Source: an uncultured Bacteroidota bacterium (GTDB lineage: Bacteria; Bacteroidota; Bacteroidia; Flavobacteriales; Flavobacteriaceae). Taken from it: a stretch of 64,000 nucleotides of DNA. The notes below the pieces were generated by a model. It was not told the DNA's origin, searched no databases, and was given only the letters and a program-made list of their open reading frames with translations. The DNA lies in assembly GCA_902510475.1 (NCBI GenBank), contig CABXCC010000004.1, positions 1-64,000 of the forward strand, given 5' to 3'. Within the stretch, counting starts at the first letter, position 1. Every line of letters starts with the position of its first letter. This document shows, piece by piece, positions 44,573 to 53,926 of this stretch. A program made the translations under genes and the position numbers.

Positions 44573-46464
44573 TAGGCTCTTTTTTTATTTCCTTCAAAAA
44601 AATTAACAAATGCTGTATTTACCACCCTATTACCGCCAGGTGTTGGATAATCACCTGTGAAATACCAATCTCCTTTTGAAGAGGGGCATGCTTTGTGTAA
44701 ATTTTCAATAGACTGAAAAATAATTTTCACATCTCGGTTTTCAATGTGTGAACTTAACAGTTCGGTGATTTTATTTGAAATTTCCTGAGCTGAAAATTGA
44801 TTATAAATTTCTTTAACATGATTCACCATTTCATCATCATTTAGGTCAAGTTCCTTTTTACACTTTTTATAAACCTTGTTAATAATAGATTTCAACCCCT
44901 TTTCTTTTAAAAGACTAAGTGCTGCATTGAATGCAATAAGACTTTCTAGGTTGGCCATATCAATACCATAACAATCCGGGTATCTTATTTGTGGAGCAGA
45001 AGAAACAATGATAATTTTTTTAGGATTTAGCCTATCTAACATTTTTAATATACTTTTTTTCAAGGTAGTTCCTCTAACAATACTGTCGTCAATAATTACG
45101 ATAGTATCAGTTAACTTAACAACTCCATAAGTGATATCATATACATGCTCTACTAAATCATCTCTACTATCATCTTCAGTTATAAATGTTCTAAGCTTAA
45201 CATCTTTAACCGCAATTTTTTCAATCCTAGGTCTAACAGAAAGAATATTTGTTATTTTATCCTCGGAGAGATTTTTTTTACTGATTATTTCATTGGTTTT
45301 TTTTGAATTTAAAAATTCTTCAACGCTTTCAATCATCCCGAAAAAAGAGGTTTCAGCAGTATTTGGAATGTATGAAAAGACAGTATTTTTGATATCAAAA
45401 TTTATTTCTTTTAGAATCGCTGGCATGATAAACTTTCCTAAATTTTTTCTTTCCTGATAAATATCTGAATCATTTCCTCTTGAAAAATATATCCTCTCAA
45501 AAGAGCATGATTTATTTTCTTTTTGTTTGATTACAGATTTAATTTTAACAGCTCCATTGCTTTTTACAACAATAGCGTTTCCTGGGGTCAATTCTTTTAT
45601 TTCATCAATATTTAAATTAAATGCGGTTTGAATTGCAGGTCTCTCTGATGCAACCACAACTACTTCATCATTTTTAAAGTAAAAGGCGGGTCTTATCCCG
45701 CTGGGATCTCTCATCACAAATGAATCGCCGTGGCCTAATAAACCTCCAATTACGTACCCCCCGTCCCATCTTTTTGAAGCTTTTTTAAGAATTTTAAATA
45801 TGTCTAATTTTTCTGAAATGATTGAAGAGCATTCTTGTTTAGATAAACCTTCTTTTTTTAATTCTTTATACATTTTTCTCACGGCATCATCTAAAAAATG
45901 TCCAATTTTTTCCATTATAATTACCGTATCTGTATATTCCTTTGGGTGTTGACCTAATTCAATCAGACTATTAAATAATTCTTTTGAATTTGTCATATTA
46001 AAATTTCCGGCAAGAATCAAGTTTCTGTGTTTCCAGTTATTTTGTCTTAAAAAGGGATGAACGTTTTCAACACTATTACCTCCGAATGTTCCGTACCTAA
46101 CATGACCAAGTAGCGACTCAGCCAAATAAGGAACATTATTTTTTAGTTTACTAATATTATTAGTAAGGGTGGGAGCTAATTTGAGTTCTTTATTTATCCT
46201 TTCATTTATTTTGCTAAATACATCCTGGATAGGTTGCTTTTCAATGGAGCGAATTCTACTGATAAATCTTTTTCCTGGTTCTACGTCAAGTTTAATACTT
46301 GCAAACCCAGCTCCATCTTGACCTCTGTTATGCTGTTTTTCCATTAGCAGATACATTTTATTTATTCCATAAAATGCACTACCATATTTTTTCTTATAAA
46401 ATTCTAGCGGCTTAAGTAATCTAATGTGTCCTATACCACATTCGTGTTTTATAGCATCACTCAT
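44569..46464 (-). CDS. purF: Amidophosphoribosyltransferase (PurF-like)
   Basis: First step of purine synthesis: transfers glutamine nitrogen to PRPP. The 631-residue protein belongs to the long Bacteroidota form. The N-terminal Ntn glutaminase starts with [27 protein letters not shown] and has [24 protein letters not shown] and [15 protein letters not shown]. The phosphoribosyltransferase half has the PRPP loop [19 protein letters not shown] and [12 protein letters not shown]. The nucleophile Cys is internal (Cys9), so a short N-terminal propeptide may be removed. It is grouped with purN about 1.6 kb upstream on the same strand. Confidence 0.92.
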   Translation of the reverse strand: MSDAIKHECGIGHIRLLKPLEFYKKKYGSAFYGINKMYLLMEKQHNRGQDGAGFASIKLDVEPGKRFISRIRSIEKQPIQDVFSKINERINKELKLAPTLTNNISKLKNNVPYLAESLLGHVRYGTFGGNSVENVHPFLRQNNWKHRNLILAGNFNMTNSKELFNSLIELGQHPKEYTDTVIIMEKIGHFLDDAVRKMYKELKKEGLSKQECSSIISEKLDIFKILKKASKRWDGGYVIGGLLGHGDSFVMRDPSGIRPAFYFKNDEVVVVASERPAIQTAFNLNIDEIKELTPGNAIVVKSNGAVKIKSVIKQKENKSCSFERIYFSRGNDSDIYQERKNLGKFIMPAILKEINFDIKNTVFSYIPNTAETSFFGMIESVEEFLNSKKTNEIISKKNLSEDKITNILSVRPRIEKIAVKDVKLRTFITEDDSRDDLVEHVYDITYGVVKLTDTIVIIDDSIVRGTTLKKSILKMLDRLNPKKIIIVSSAPQIRYPDCYGIDMANLESLIAFNAALSLLKEKGLKSIINKVYKKCKKELDLNDDEMVNHVKEIYNQFSAQEISNKITELLSSHIENRDVKIIFQSIENLHKACPSSKGDWYFTGDYPTPGGNRVVNTAFVNFFEGNKKRAY

Positions 46465-46517
46465 TGTCTAATTGGTAAGCATACAAAAAAACAAAATAAA
46501 AATTTAAAAGTATACAT

Positions 46518-47426
46518 TTAGAGGTTATGTTTTTTAATATAATTTATTCTTTCGTCAATTTCATTTTTTTTCAAATCAAGCATGTTTTCAACTCCGAATT
46601 TTTCAACTGAAAATGAAGCTATTGCATTTGCATAAATTAGCGCATTTGAAATTGAATTGAAATCATAATTTTTTGATTTTGCCAAATAACCAGCAAAGCT
46701 TCCTGCAAAAGAATCACCTGCACCAGTGGGATCAATAACATTATCTACCGGATAACTCTTGCAAGCGAATTTATTTGAAGATGAATAAACACTTGCTCCA
46801 TACTCACCTCTTTTCATGATGATATATTTTGGGCCCATAGCGAGAATAGCTTTTACTCCCTCTTCTAAATTGTTACATCCTGAAAGCTGTATAACTTCCT
46901 CGTCATTAATACATATTAAATCTACTTTTTTTATAACTTCCAACAAGGTATCTAAGCTGTTATCCATCCAAAAGTTCATTGTATCAAGCATTATAAATTT
47001 AGGTTTTTTTTGAAATTGGCTCACAACACTCAATTGAACTTTTGGATCAAGATTTCCAAGAACTAAAATATCAGGATTTGCAAAGTTTTTGGGAATTTTA
47101 GGATCAAATTTAGCTAGTACATTTACCTGTGTATCTAAAGTATCTCTTGATTTCATATTTGCATGGTATTTTCCTTCCCAGAAAAAAGTTTTACCATTCT
47201 TGTCAATTTGGACTTGAGAAACATCAATCCCTCTATCTTGAAAAATATCAATATATTTTTTTGGGAAATCACTTCCAACGATTGAAATGATTGCACATTC
47301 AATATTTTTTGTTTTTGCAGCTAAACTAGCAAAGGGTGCAGAGCCCCCCAATACCCTTTCTACTTTTCCAAATGGAGTTTCAATGGTATCAAAGGCCAAT
47401 GTACCTACAACTATTATTTTACTCAT
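46518..47426 (-). CDS. PfkB family sugar/nucleoside kinase
   Basis: A 302-residue ribokinase-like kinase. Features include IVVGTLAFDTIETPFG and the GG-type substrate loop VLGGSAPFASLAAK, ICINDEEVIQLSG, and the catalytic DPTGAGDSFAGSFAGYLAK with the base Asp and the anion hole. The product ends with HNL, without extra domains. Substrate (adenosine, ribose or another sugar) cannot be fixed from sequence; in flavobacteria similar genes often sit with purine genes, which fits purF and purN here. It lies 53 bp upstream of purF on the same strand. Confidence 0.88.
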   Translation of the reverse strand: MSKIIVVGTLAFDTIETPFGKVERVLGGSAPFASLAAKTKNIECAIISIVGSDFPKKYIDIFQDRGIDVSQVQIDKNGKTFFWEGKYHANMKSRDTLDTQVNVLAKFDPKIPKNFANPDILVLGNLDPKVQLSVVSQFQKKPKFIMLDTMNFWMDNSLDTLLEVIKKVDLICINDEEVIQLSGCNNLEEGVKAILAMGPKYIIMKRGEYGASVYSSSNKFACKSYPVDNVIDPTGAGDSFAGSFAGYLAKSKNYDFNSISNALIYANAIASFSVEKFGVENMLDLKKNEIDERINYIKKHNL

Positions 47427-47446
47427 ATTTAATATTTTTTGGTTAT

Positions 47447-48055
47447 TTATTTTCTTCCAAAGTCAGCAGGAATTTCCCCCCACAACTTAGTTTCCCATTT
47501 TTTTATTTTAACAGAAAAATTATTTTTTTTGATCCATAAAATGGCTCTTTCAATTAAAATAAAAACATCTTTGTTTTCTTCATTTCTTTTTAACTTTGTT
47601 TGACACTTTTTTTTATTTACCCAGCTGATTGCTGTTATAGAATCAGAATATATAATTTTCTTTTTCTTTTGATTTTCCATCATTGCAATGCCGTGAACCA
47701 AAGCTAAAAATTCTCCTATATTATTTGTTGCATTCTTGAACGGCCCCATTTTAAATAAAACTTCTTTAGTTTTAGTGTCTACTCCTTGGTATTCCATTAA
47801 TCCAGGATTACCACTTGATGCTGCATCAACTGATATTGAGTTTAGGTCTGGACCATTATCCAGATTTTTTATATTTTTTGACTTTTTATAATCTTCATAG
47901 CCATTAGAAAAAGCGTTTTTTGCTTCCTCTAAATTTTTAAAGCTCTTATACAAAGCTCGTTTCACATTTTTAATTTCATTTTGACATTCAGTCCATGAAA
48001 AATATATTCCTGGATTTTTCCCCTTCCAAACCACATAAAATTTTTTGTTATCCAT
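47447..48055 (-). CDS. rnhA: Ribonuclease HI with N-terminal viroplasmin (RNA/DNA-hybrid-binding) domain
   Basis: Degrades RNA in RNA/DNA hybrids. The first 55 residues form the viroplasmin-like hybrid-binding domain (KKFYVVWKGKNPGIYFSWTECQNEIKN ... FKNLEEAKNAF). The catalytic part follows a linker and shows ISVDAASSGNPG with the first Asp, NNIGEFLALVHGIAM with the Glu, and IIYSDSITAISWVNKKKC with the second Asp. Length (202 aa) is normal for this two-domain form. It lies between the PfkB kinase and purN in the same direction with 20-32 bp gaps. Confidence 0.9.
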   Translation of the reverse strand: MDNKKFYVVWKGKNPGIYFSWTECQNEIKNVKRALYKSFKNLEEAKNAFSNGYEDYKKSKNIKNLDNGPDLNSISVDAASSGNPGLMEYQGVDTKTKEVLFKMGPFKNATNNIGEFLALVHGIAMMENQKKKKIIYSDSITAISWVNKKKCQTKLKRNEENKDVFILIERAILWIKKNNFSVKIKKWETKLWGEIPADFGRK

Positions 48056-48087
48056 TGTTTAAAACATTGATTAAATCTTCTATAATT

Positions 48088-48645
48088 TTAGGAAAAAAAC
48101 TTCATTTCAAGGTCATGTATATTTTTTGCAAGTTCTTCAGAACTACAAGGGTATTGAATAGTAAATTTCTTTTGAAAAATAATCCTACCTTCGTCATAAT
48201 TTTTATTTACATAATGAATAGTTATTCCACTTTCCTTTTCTGAATTTTCAATAATCTTATTGTGTACATTCATTCCATACATTCCTTTTCCTCCATATGC
48301 TGGGAGTAAAGAAGGGTGAATATTTATAATTTTATCGTGAAACTTTTCTATTATATTTTCTGAAATTTTTGATAAAAATCCTGCCAATATTATTAACGAG
48401 GGATTAAATTTTTCGATTTCAATCAATGCACTGTTACTATTAAATTGATCTTTGTTTAAAATTAAAAAAGGAATATTTAATTTTTTTGATTTTTCTATGA
48501 CACCTGCCTTATTATTATTTGTTATTATGCACCATTCAATTTCATAAAATTTATCTCTAAAATAATTGATAATGTTTTCTGCATTTGATCCGTTACCAGA
48601 AGCAAGAATCAAGATCTTAACTTTTTTTGGTGAATTTATGTTCAC
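48088..48645 (-). CDS. purN: Phosphoribosylglycinamide formyltransferase
   Basis: Third step of purine synthesis: formylates GAR using 10-formyl-THF. The 185-residue protein shows ILILASGNGSNAENII (phosphate-binding loop), LAGFLSKISENIIEKFHDKIINIHPSLLPAYGGKGMYG with the catalytic Asn/His stretch, and SGITIHYVNKNYDEGRIIFQK with the Asp. It heads the minus-strand set (rnhA, pfkB-like, purF) and is divergent from acpP. Confidence 0.95.
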   Translation of the reverse strand: MNINSPKKVKILILASGNGSNAENIINYFRDKFYEIEWCIITNNNKAGVIEKSKKLNIPFLILNKDQFNSNSALIEIEKFNPSLIILAGFLSKISENIIEKFHDKIINIHPSLLPAYGGKGMYGMNVHNKIIENSEKESGITIHYVNKNYDEGRIIFQKKFTIQYPCSSEELAKNIHDLEMKFFS

Positions 48646-48685
48646 AAATTTTTTTTTGAATGGGTTAAATTAAAATAAAGTTTTT

Positions 48686-48693
48686 TATTTTTG
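48686..48693 (+). promoter_or_regulatory. Probable -7 element of the acpP operon
   Basis: TATTTTTG followed by CAC, 35 bp before the acpP ATG, matches TAnnTTTG. The nearest TTTG upstream is 27 bases away, which is beyond usual spacing, so only the -7 box is claimed. Confidence 0.45.
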
Positions 48694-48727
48694 CACTCTA
48701 ACTAAATATAAATAAAAAATTAAAGTT

Positions 48728-48958
48728 ATGTCAGATATCGCATCAAAAGTAAAAGCAATTATCGTAGATAAACTGGGAGTAGATGAAACTGAAGTTGTTA
48801 ATGAAGCAAGTTTCACGAATGACCTAGGAGCAGATTCACTTGACACAGTGGAATTAATTATGGAGTTTGAAAAAGAATTTGATATTCAGATCCCTGATGA
48901 TCAAGCTGAAAATATTGCAACCGTTGGTCAAGCGATTTCTTATATAGAAAACTCATAA
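48728..48958 (+). CDS. acpP: Acyl carrier protein
   Basis: Carries growing acyl chains on a phosphopantetheine arm in fatty acid synthesis. The 76-residue acidic helical protein has the attachment motif [19 protein letters not shown] with Ser37. It begins the operon acpP-fabF-rnc-(IPExxxVDY)-pyk, 10 nt upstream of fabF. Confidence 0.98.
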   Translation: MSDIASKVKAIIVDKLGVDETEVVNEASFTNDLGADSLDTVELIMEFEKEFDIQIPDDQAENIATVGQAISYIENS

Positions 48959-48968
48959 TTTTTTTCAT

Positions 48969-50220
48969 ATGGCTTTGAAACGAGTAGTTGTTACTGGTCT
49001 TGGAGCTCTTACACCAATCGGGAACAATCTTAATGATTTTTGGACCGGTCTTATTGAAGGTAGGAGTGGTTCAGCTCCCATTACTTATTTTGACACAGAA
49101 AAATTCAAAACAAAATTTGCCTGCGAACTAAAAAACTTTGATGTTTCATTACACTTGGACAGGAAGCAGCAAAGAAAAATGGATAGATTTACCCAGTATG
49201 GTATGGTATCTACTGAAGAGGCAATTAATCATTCTGGGCTGGATTTGGAAAATGTTGACAAACTAAGAGTTGGAGTTATATGGGGGTCTGGAATTGGTGG
49301 AATTGAGACATTTCAAAATCAGATGCTAGATCATGCTTCAGGTGACGGTACACCAAGGTTTAATCCCTTTTTTATTCCTAAAATGATTGCTGACATTACA
49401 CCTGGATACATTTCTATGAATTATGGTTTCATGGGGCCCAATTACACAACAGTCTCTGCATGTGCGTCATCTGCCAACGCAATGGTTGATGCATTAAACT
49501 ATATTAGACTTGGCTATTGTGATATTATCGTAACTGGAGGAAGCGAAGCAGGGGTAAATATTGCCGGAATGGCAGGATTTAATGCAATGCATGCACTTTC
49601 CACAAGAAATGACGCCCCTGAATCTGCGTCAAGACCCTTTGACTCAACAAGAGATGGTTTTGTTTTGGGAGAGGGAGCAGGAACGTTAATCCTTGAAGAA
49701 TATGAGCATGCAAAAGCAAGAGGTGCTAAAATTTATGCAGAATTTCTTGGTGGAGGTTTATCCTCTGATGCACATCATATAACTGCACCACATCCGGAGG
49801 GCAACGGTGTGAAAGCGGTGATCAAAAATTGTTTAAGGGATTCTAATATAAAATTAGAAGATGTAGATCTAATTAATACCCATGGTACTTCTACCCCTTT
49901 GGGTGATGTAGCCGAATTAAAGGCTATTGATCATATTTTTGGCAACCATGCACCAAATATTAATATTAATTCAACCAAGTCTATGACTGGTCATTTACTT
50001 GGAGCAGCTGGAGCAGTTGAAGCAATTTCTGTTATTTTGTCTTTAAAAAATGGAATTGTTCCTCCAACTATTAATCATAAAAATATAGATGAAAACATTA
50101 ATCCTAAATTAAACCTAACTCTCAATAAGCCTCAAAAAAAGAGACTCTAAAATTGGAATGAGTAATACATTTGGGTTTGGTGGTCATAACGCCTGCGTAT
50201 TATTTAAAAAGTGGGATTAA
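48969..50220 (+). CDS. fabF: Beta-ketoacyl-ACP synthase II, frameshifted near C-terminus
   Basis: Elongates fatty acids by condensing malonyl-ACP with acyl-ACP. The thiolase-fold enzyme has the nucleophile Cys in TVSACASSANAM and the catalytic His residues in INTHGTSTPLGD and STKSMTGHLLGAAGAVEA. The track ORF stops at 50150 with NKPQKKRL. After removal of one A from the 7-A run at 50134-50140 the frame continues KRDSKIGMSNTFGFGGHNACVLFKKWD and ends at 50220, which is exactly the conserved FabF C-terminus (including the GFGGHN gate motif). Because fabF is normally essential, a sequence error is the simplest explanation. The rnc ATG follows one base after this stop. Confidence 0.93.
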
Positions 50221-50221
50221 T

Positions 50222-50972
50222 ATGGTTTTTAATTTTAATGAGCTATTCAATTCAAATAAAGACCCCTTTTATAAACCAATAAAAAATCTTCTTCAATTTC
50301 AACCAAAATCATTAAAGTATTACAAACGTGCTTTTACCCACAGATCTCTAAATAAAAAAGATTTAAATGGGATAGCTGTGAATTATGAACGATTAGAATT
50401 TTTAGGAGACTCAATTTTAAGCTCAATTATTTCGTCATATTTATTTAAAAATATTCCTACAGGTTCTGAGGGCTATTTAACCCAAATGAGATCTAAAATT
50501 GTTAGTAGAAGTCATTTAAATGAATTGGGTTTAGAACTTAACTTGTTAAAATTCGTTGCGTCAAATATTTCAGAAGAAAACTATGGTGATAATATACATG
50601 GTAATTTATTTGAAGCATTAATAGGGGCAATTTTTTTAGATCGTGGTTACCCTTACTGTAAGAAATTTATTTTTCAGAAAGTAATTAATCCACATGTTGA
50701 TTTAGAAAAGTTAAAAAAACAAAGTAATTAGCTACAAGAGTCTTTTTATAGAGTGGTGCCAAAAAAAACAAAAAGATTTATAACTACGAAACTTTTGAAG
50801 ATAGTGGTAATGACCCTATTAAACACTTTTCTGTTAAACTTTCCATTGATGGTAAAATTATTTCAAAAGCGAGAGATACTTCAAAGAAAAAAGCCGAAGA
50901 AAAAAAGCTTCCAAAAGAGCCTTTTTTATGTTTCAAGAAGATATTTTAAAACATCAAAATCAAAATCCCTAG
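50222..50972 (+). CDS. rnc: Ribonuclease III, multiply frameshifted
   Basis: Cuts double-stranded RNA in rRNA maturation and RNA decay. I start at ATG 50222 (MVFNFNELFNSNKD), just after fabF. The nuclease domain has YERLEFLGDSILSSIISSYLF and GNLFEALIGAIFLDRGY. After VDLEKLKK the frame breaks at a 7-A run (50713-50719), again at an 8-A run (50761-50768) and again at a 7-A run (50900-50906). Switching frames recovers VISYKSLFIEWCQK, NYETFEDSGNDPIKHFSVKLSIDGKIISKARDTSKKKAEE and ASKRAFFMFQEDILK, a complete dsRNA-binding domain, ending at 50972. The first two need one A removed; the third needs one added or two removed. The short track ORF at 50753 is a by-product. Confidence 0.88.
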
Positions 50973-51005
50973 AATAAGCGTATCTTTACAGAGAAACTTT
51001 TCATT

Positions 51006-51482
51006 TTGAACAACTATAAATTAAGTTTAAATCAATTTTCTGATAATTATCATCTAATTGCAATTCACTCAAACCTAGAAGAGTATAGGCTAGCATTCTT
51101 TTTAAATGAAAAATTAAATATCAATTTAAAAAGAAAAAATAATGATATTACTTTAAATGAAACAAAGGCAAATTATTCAGCCTATGAGTATTTGGAAGAA
51201 GCAATGTATTTAAAGTGGATTTTTTTTTCTAATAAATCATTAGTTTCAGAAACAACAATAAATGAAGCATCAAATTTATTTAATCAAGAAAGTTTTGTTC
51301 AAAATGAAATCTGTCTTATAAATCAACCTAAAGGAGTTGATTATTTTTTGATTATAGAAAATGTGAAAAATAAGACATATGTTGAAAAAGTATTAAAAAA
51401 AATTTCAGAAATTAGAGGAGTAATTACTTCTTTTATTTCAGAAAAAAAATTAGAAAATAAAGAAAACTTGATTTTTTCATGA
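51006..51482 (+). CDS. IPExxxVDY family protein
   Basis: A 158-residue protein of unknown function, recognised by its position between rnc and pyk, as in many flavobacteria, and by the variant motif INQPKGVDYFLIIE near residue 107. It starts with TTG at 51006; no better ATG exists upstream. The sequence is acidic/lysine rich with alternating strands and helices and no signal peptide or membrane segment. Its stop overlaps the pyk start by 4 nt, so translation is probably coupled. No function can be given. Confidence 0.75.
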   Translation: MNNYKLSLNQFSDNYHLIAIHSNLEEYRLAFFLNEKLNINLKRKNNDITLNETKANYSAYEYLEEAMYLKWIFFSNKSLVSETTINEASNLFNQESFVQNEICLINQPKGVDYFLIIENVKNKTYVEKVLKKISEIRGVITSFISEKKLENKENLIFS

Positions 51483-52919
51483 GTAAAATAAAATTTAAAA
51501 AAACAAAAATTGTTGCAACTCTAGGGCCAGGTTGTAATAACAAGACAACTCTATCAAAATTGATTAGAGCGGGAGTAAATGTATTCAGAATTAACTTTTC
51601 CCATGCCACTTATGATGAAGTAGATCAAAATATAGAATTGATAAGAAACCTTAATAAAGAGCTTGGTTCAAATGTTGCAATACTTGCAGATCTTCAGGGT
51701 CCAAAAATAAGAGTTGGAAAAATGGAAGAAGGTGTTATTTTTAAAAAAAGGAGACCTTTTCACTCTTAATAGTTCAAAAGATTTTGTTGGAAATAAAGAA
51801 AGCGCATCTCTTTCTTATAAAGATTTTGCTAAAGATGTAAAGAAGGGCGATAAAGTCTTAATTGATGATGGAAAATTAATGTTTGAAGTTATTTCAACAA
51901 ACAAAAAAGATGAGGTTAAATTAAAAAATATACAAGGAGGCGTTCTATCATCAAAAAAGGGTGTTAACCTTCCAAACACAAAAATTTCCACACCTTCTTT
52001 AACCAAAAAAAGATAAAAAAGATTTGCTTTATGCTATTGAAAAGGAGTTAGATTGGATTGCTCTATCATTTGTCAGAGATGCTAAGGATATGATAAATCT
52101 AAGAAATATAATCGAAAAAGGATCGAATGAGAAAATACCCATAATAGCTAAGATCGAAAAAACCTGAAGCAATAAAAAAATATCGAAGAAATAATTCAAA
52201 ATTCCGATGGAATAATGGTAGCTAGAGGAGACTTAGGAATTGAAATACCGTCTGAGGAAGTACCTTTAATTCAAAAGAGAATTGTTTACTTAGCCAAAAA
52301 GCATAGAATTCCTGTGATCATTGCTACCCAGATGATGGAAAGCATGATTGATAGTCTTAAGCCTAGTAGAGCCGAAGTAAATGATGTTGCAAATTCTATA
52401 ATGGACGGAGCTGATGCTGTTATGCTTTCTGCAGAAACATCTGTCGGTCAATATCCGGTAGAAGTAGTATCCCAAATCGCAAAAATTATTTCGTCTGTGG
52501 AATATTCGGATATGATTTCAGTACCAGAATCTCCACCTAAAATTAAAACAAATAGATACACCACAAAATTTATTTGTTATCACGCTGCGCAAATTGCTAA
52601 CGAAACAAATATTTCTGCAATTACCACATTAACTCAAAGCGGTTACACTGCTTTTCAAGTTTCCTCATGGAGACCCCACTCAAATATTCTCGTATTTACA
52701 TCAAATAAAAGAATATTATGCAGATTAAATTTACTCTGGGGGGTAAAGGCTTTTTACTACAACAGAAATGTCTCAACGGATAAAACAATTGAAGAAATTA
52801 ATGAAATTGTAAATAAAAAAGGGTTTGCAAAAAAAGGAGATAGGGTTATTAATCTTGCTGCAATGCCTGTAAAGGAAAGTGGTATGGTAAATACACTTAA
52901 AATTTCAGAAATAAAGTAA
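51479..52919 (+). CDS. pyk: Pyruvate kinase, four frameshifts
   Basis: Last step of glycolysis (PEP to pyruvate with ATP formation). The gene spans three track ORFs. In order: KTKIVATLGPGCNN and VFRINFSHATYDEV (active-site Arg/Asn), DLQGPKIRVGKM, then after a break GDLFTLNSSKDFVGN and DKVLIDDGKLMFEV; then DWIALSFVRDAKDM and IAKIEKPEAI; then GIMVARGDLGIEIPSEEVPLIQKRI, TQMMESMI and AVMLSAETSVGQYP, and the C-terminal regulatory domain. The breaks lie at A runs 51743-51749, 52005-52011, 52157-52162 and 52174-52180. Each is cured by removing one A, giving about 478 residues, the normal length. Likely sequence errors. It ends 2 bp before the convergent peptidase gene. Confidence 0.93.
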
Positions 52920-52920
52920 T

Positions 52921-53875
52921 CTAATTTTTATAAAGCAAAATCTGTTTTTGCCCATCTTTATTTACATAAGCCCTATACATTCCTGGGGTATTAAAATCCA
53001 TAACAATATTTGAATTTTTGTCAATTCCTATCATTCCTCCATCACCACCAATCCCTCCGATCTTTTGATGAATCACCTTGGATATAGCTTTTTCTAAATC
53101 ATAATTATGATTTTCGAGTAAGGACGAAACTTGATAAGCAGCAACAGTTCTTATAAAATATTCACCAGAGCCAGTAGATGAAATTCCACAGGTATTGTTA
53201 TTAGCATAAGTTCCAGCTCCAATTATCGATGAATCCCCAATTCTACCCCATTTCTTATTTGACATTCCACCAGTCGAAGTTCCTGCAACAATATTACCAT
53301 CAATATCAATTGCTACGCAGCCAACAGTTCCATATTTGTCTTCATCTTTTTTATTTAAGAGTTGATTATGTCTAAATTCTGTATGAAAATATTCATTCTC
53401 GACAATTTCTAAAGCTCTTGCTTTTGCAAAGTTCTCAGCTCCTTTTCCAGAAAGAAAAAACGTGATCAGAATGATTCATCACATCTGCCGCAAGTGTAAT
53501 AGGATTTTTAACATTCGACGTTCCAGATGAGGCGCCAGCATTAAGATCATTGCCTCTCATAATGGATGCGTCATTTTCAACTCTTCCTTCACTATTAAAA
53601 ACACTTCCTTTACCTGCGTTAAATAACGGAGAGTCCTCTAATATTTTAATTGTTTCAATGACAGTTACCTCACTAGACTCACCCTTCTTTAGTAATTCCC
53701 ATCCCTTTGAAATAGCTTCGTGAAGTTTATTAATTATTGAGTCTTCTTTTGACTTAGAAATATTCTCCTTTAAAATAATTCCAGCTCCTCCATGTATAAC
53801 AATTGCAATCTTATTTTCATCATTATTATTGCAGCTAAAAAGTAGAATAATTAGAAGACACAAATATTTTTTCAT
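52921..53875 (-). CDS. Isoaspartyl peptidase/L-asparaginase (Ntn hydrolase), lipoprotein, frameshifted
   Basis: A type 2 asparaginase-like Ntn hydrolase that cleaves isoaspartyl dipeptides or asparagine. I prefer the start at 53875 (MKKYLCLLIILLFSC), which gives a lipobox; the track starts 12 codons earlier. Motifs: AIVIHGGAGII, LFNAGKGSVFNSEGRVENDASIM. A frame break lies at a 6-A run on the + strand (53455-53460). Removing one base joins NHSDHVF to LSGKGAENFAKARALEIVENEYF. Then comes KYGTVGCVAID with the autocleavage Gly-Thr and nucleophilic Thr, GTSTGGMSNKKWGRIGDSSIIGAGTYANN, and TGSGEYFIRTVAAY. Apart from the indel the protein looks complete. Confidence 0.88.
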
Positions 53876-53926
53876 AACCTTTAAATATAAAGAAATCCTT
53901 ATCTTCGTCAAGTTAAATAATTTATC

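Noticed and set aside
50753-50977. 74-residue basic ORF downstream of rnc
   Set aside because: It is an off-frame reading of the rnc dsRNA-binding domain, which is recovered by correcting A runs.
43966-53875. True pseudogenes (sodA, fabF, rnc, pyk)
   Set aside because: All conserved residues are present on both sides of each break, several genes are normally essential, and all breaks share the same A-run error type.
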